Shown here piece by piece: positions 57,801-60,000 of a DNA stretch of 60,000 nucleotides; the stretch's first letter is position 1; the number at the start of each line of letters is the position of its first letter. The position numbers were made by a program, and so were the translations under genes. Under the pieces are notes generated by a model that had not been told where the DNA came from, did not search any database, and saw nothing but the letters and a program-made list of their open reading frames with translations. The DNA lies in assembly GCA_914767715.1 (NCBI GenBank), contig OU612065.1, positions 32,490,001 to 32,550,000 on the forward strand. Direction: 5' to 3'. The stretch comes from Membranipora membranacea. Lineage: Eukaryota > Bryozoa > Gymnolaemata > Cheilostomatida > Membraniporidae.

Positions 57801-60000
57801 GTACGGTCCTGGGGAAATTGGCCAATAATTGGGCAGAATTCCTTACTCGCTTAAAAACGCTTGAAACTCTGTTTTGACGTTCGTGATGACATCCCTATAT
57901 CTCATATAAAATATTAGCTCCCTGTGATGATGCGTATTCTATCGAAGTGTTTCGCAAGAAATTGACAAAAATCGATAGGTACGGTCCTGGGGAAATTGGC
58001 CAATAATTGGGCAGAATTCTTTACTCGCTTAGAAACGCTTGAAACTCTGTTTTGACGTTCGTGATGACGTCCCTATATCTCATATAAAATATTAGCTCCC
58101 TGTGATGATGCGTATTCTATCGAAGTGTTTTGCAAGAAATTGACAAAAATCGATAGGTACGGTCCTGGGGAAATTGGCCAATAATTTGGCAGAATTCCTT
58201 ACTCGCTTAGAAACGCTTGAAACTCTGTTTTGACGTTCGCAATGACGTCCCAATATCTCATATAAAATATTAACTCCCTGTGACGATGCGTATTCTATGG
58301 AGGTGGTTTGCAAGAAATTGACAAAAATCGATAGGTACGGACCTGGGGAAATTGGCCAATAATTGGGCAGAATTCCTTACTCGCTTAGAAACGCTTTAAA
58401 CTCTGTTTTGACGTTCGTGATGACGTCCCCATATCTCATATAAAATATTAGCTCCCTGTGACGATGCGTATTCTATCGAGGTGTTTTGCAAGAAATTGAC
58501 AAAAATCGATAGGTACGGTCTTGGGGAAATTTGCCAATAATTGGGCAGAATTCCTTACTCGCTTAGAAACGCTTGAAACTCTGTTTTGACGTTCGCAATG
58601 ACGTCCCAATATCTCATGTAAAATATTAGCTCCCTGTGACGATGCGTATTCTATGGAGGTGTTTTGCAAGAAATTGACAAAAATCGATAGGTACGGTCCT
58701 GGGGAAATTGGCCAATAATTGGGCAGAATTCCTTAATCGCTTAGAAACGCTTGAAACTCTGTTTTGACGTTCGCAATGACGTCCCAAGATCTCATAATAA
58801 AAATATTAGCTCCCTGTGACGATGCGTATTCTATCGAGGTGTTTTGCAAGAAATTGACAAAAATCGATAGGTACGGTCCTGGGGAAATTGGCCAACAATT
58901 GGGCAGAATTCCTTACTTGCTTAGAAACGCTTGAAACTCTCTTTTGACGTTCGCAATGACTTCCCAATATCTCATATAACATATTAGCTCCCTGTGACGA
59001 TGCGTATTCTATGGAGGTGTTTTGCAAGAAATTGACAAAAATCGATAGGTACGGTCCTGGGGAAATTGGCCAATAATTGGGCAGAATTCCTTACTCGCTT
59101 AAAAACGCTTGAAACTCTGTTTTGACGTTCGTGATGACGTCCCTATATCTCATATAAAATATTAGCTCCCTGTGATGATGCGTATTCTATCGAAGTGTTT
59201 CGCAAGAAATTGACAAAAATCGATAGGTACGGTCCTGGGGAAATTGGCCAATAATTGGGCAGAATTCCTTACTCGCTTAGAAACGCTTGAAACTCTGTTT
59301 TGACGTTCGTGATGACGTCCCTATATCTCATATAAAATATTAGCTCCCTGTGATGATGCGTATTCTATCGAAGTGTTTTGCAAGAAATTGACAAAAATCG
59401 ATAGGTACGGTCCTGGGGAAATTGGCCAATAATTGGGCAGAATTCCTTACTCGCTTAGAAACGCTTGAAACTCTGTTTTGACGTTCGCTATGACGTCCCA
59501 ATATCTCATATAAAATATTAACTCCCTGTGACGATGCGTATTCTATGGAGGTGTTTTGCAAGAAATTGACAAAAATCGATAGGTACGGACCTGGGGAAAT
59601 TGGCCAATAATTGGGCAGAATTCCTTACTCGCTTAGAAACGCTTTAAACTCTGTTTTGACGTTCGTGATGAGGTCCCCATATCTCATATAAAATATTAGC
59701 TCCCTGTGACGATGCGTATTCTATCGAGGTGTTTTGCAAGAAATTGACAAAAATCGATAGGTACGGTCCTGGGGAAATTTGCCAATAATTGGGCAGAATT
59801 CCTTACTCGCTTAGAAACGCATGAAACTCTGTTTTGACGTTCGCAATGACGTCCCAATATCTCATGTAAAATATTAGCTCCCTGTGACGATGCGTATTCT
59901 ATCGAGGTGTTTTGCAAGAAATTGACAAGAATCGATAGGTACCGTCCTGGGGAAATTGGCCAATAATTGGGCAGAATTCCTTAATCGCTTAGAAACGCTT
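57800..60000. repeat. 7-monomer higher-order repeat (1248 bp), second copy cut by the window edge
   Basis: From 57800 the pattern CTTAAAAACGC, GGACCTGGGG, GCTTTAAACTC and CATAATAAAAATATT repeats at offset 1248. It is related to the 8-monomer repeat by loss of one unit. Confidence 0.75.

Larger units (their letters stand above)
51888..60000. repeat. Satellite array, homogenised core, right part (type B, about 45 units, runs off the edge)
   Basis: Same monomer and diagnostics as 14886-43326. Variant groups here match units left of the retrotransposon; for example, 55418-56353 matches 22092-23027 at offset 33326. The core was therefore already in place before the insertion. No other feature is seen. 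Confidence 0.97.

Noticed and set aside
14780-60000. About 100 minus-strand ORFs of roughly 73 codons, one per satellite monomer, all with similar sequence
   Set aside because: The monomer is 178 bp, not a multiple of three. Each ORF is longer than one monomer, and its end reads the same DNA as the start of the next in another frame. They have no splice or promoter context, and they are simply the translation of a repeat.
14886-60000. CENP-B box in the monomer (TTCG followed by CGGG)
   Set aside because: GTTCGCAATGACGTCC has the TTCG start, but neither the central A at the required spacing nor CGGG.
15000-60000. GACGT half-sites in every monomer as CRE-type regulatory elements
   Set aside because: The full palindrome TGACGTCA is not formed (TGACGTCC), and occurrence in each unit is explained by repetition alone.

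Overview
This window is animal nuclear DNA, most likely from an invertebrate. The evidence is small spliced genes with GTAAG donors and pyrimidine-tract acceptors, an AT-rich background, a MITE with TA target duplication, a BEL/Pao LTR retrotransposon and a very long 178-bp satellite. No species can be named from the sequence alone.

Layout. (1) Positions 1-6595 hold a small gene cluster. Three related copies of a short secreted-peptide gene are present: copy A on the minus strand running off the left edge, copy B on the plus strand and complete, and copy C on the plus strand lacking its main coding exon. Copy B encodes a 53-residue precursor with a signal peptide and a cysteine-free, Lys-containing amphipathic tail, which looks like a host-defence peptide. 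Between A and B lie an extra copy of the upstream block with no gene, a ~465-bp imperfect palindrome, and a 348-bp TA-flanked MITE carrying a degenerate tRNA-Ala-like promoter. (2) Positions 6596 to about 14885 are a diverged edge of a satellite array (type A monomers), with truncated units and internal segmental duplications. (3) From about 14886 to 43326, and again from 51888 to the right edge, the array is a homogenised core (type B monomers, about 205 units) built of nested higher-order repeats of 7, 8, 13, 17 and 22 monomers. (4) Positions 43327-51887 are one full-length BEL/Pao retrotransposon inserted cleanly into a core monomer. It has 653-bp LTRs differing at one base and a 5-bp target duplication (GAGGT).

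The retrotransposon encodes Gag (SAP-like N-terminus, DUF1759-like region, three zinc knuckles) and Pol (protease remnant, RT, RNase H, integrase, DUF5641-like tail). It looks very young, yet it has a frame break inside the protease and a Lys where the integrase catalytic Glu is expected. It may therefore be defective, or mobilised in trans.

The gradient from a diverged edge to a homogenised core with higher-order repeats is the architecture known from centromeric and pericentromeric satellites. That assignment is inference. A cluster of one-base homopolymer expansions between 32.5 and 34.9 kb looks like local consensus error, so copy counts there should be treated with care.
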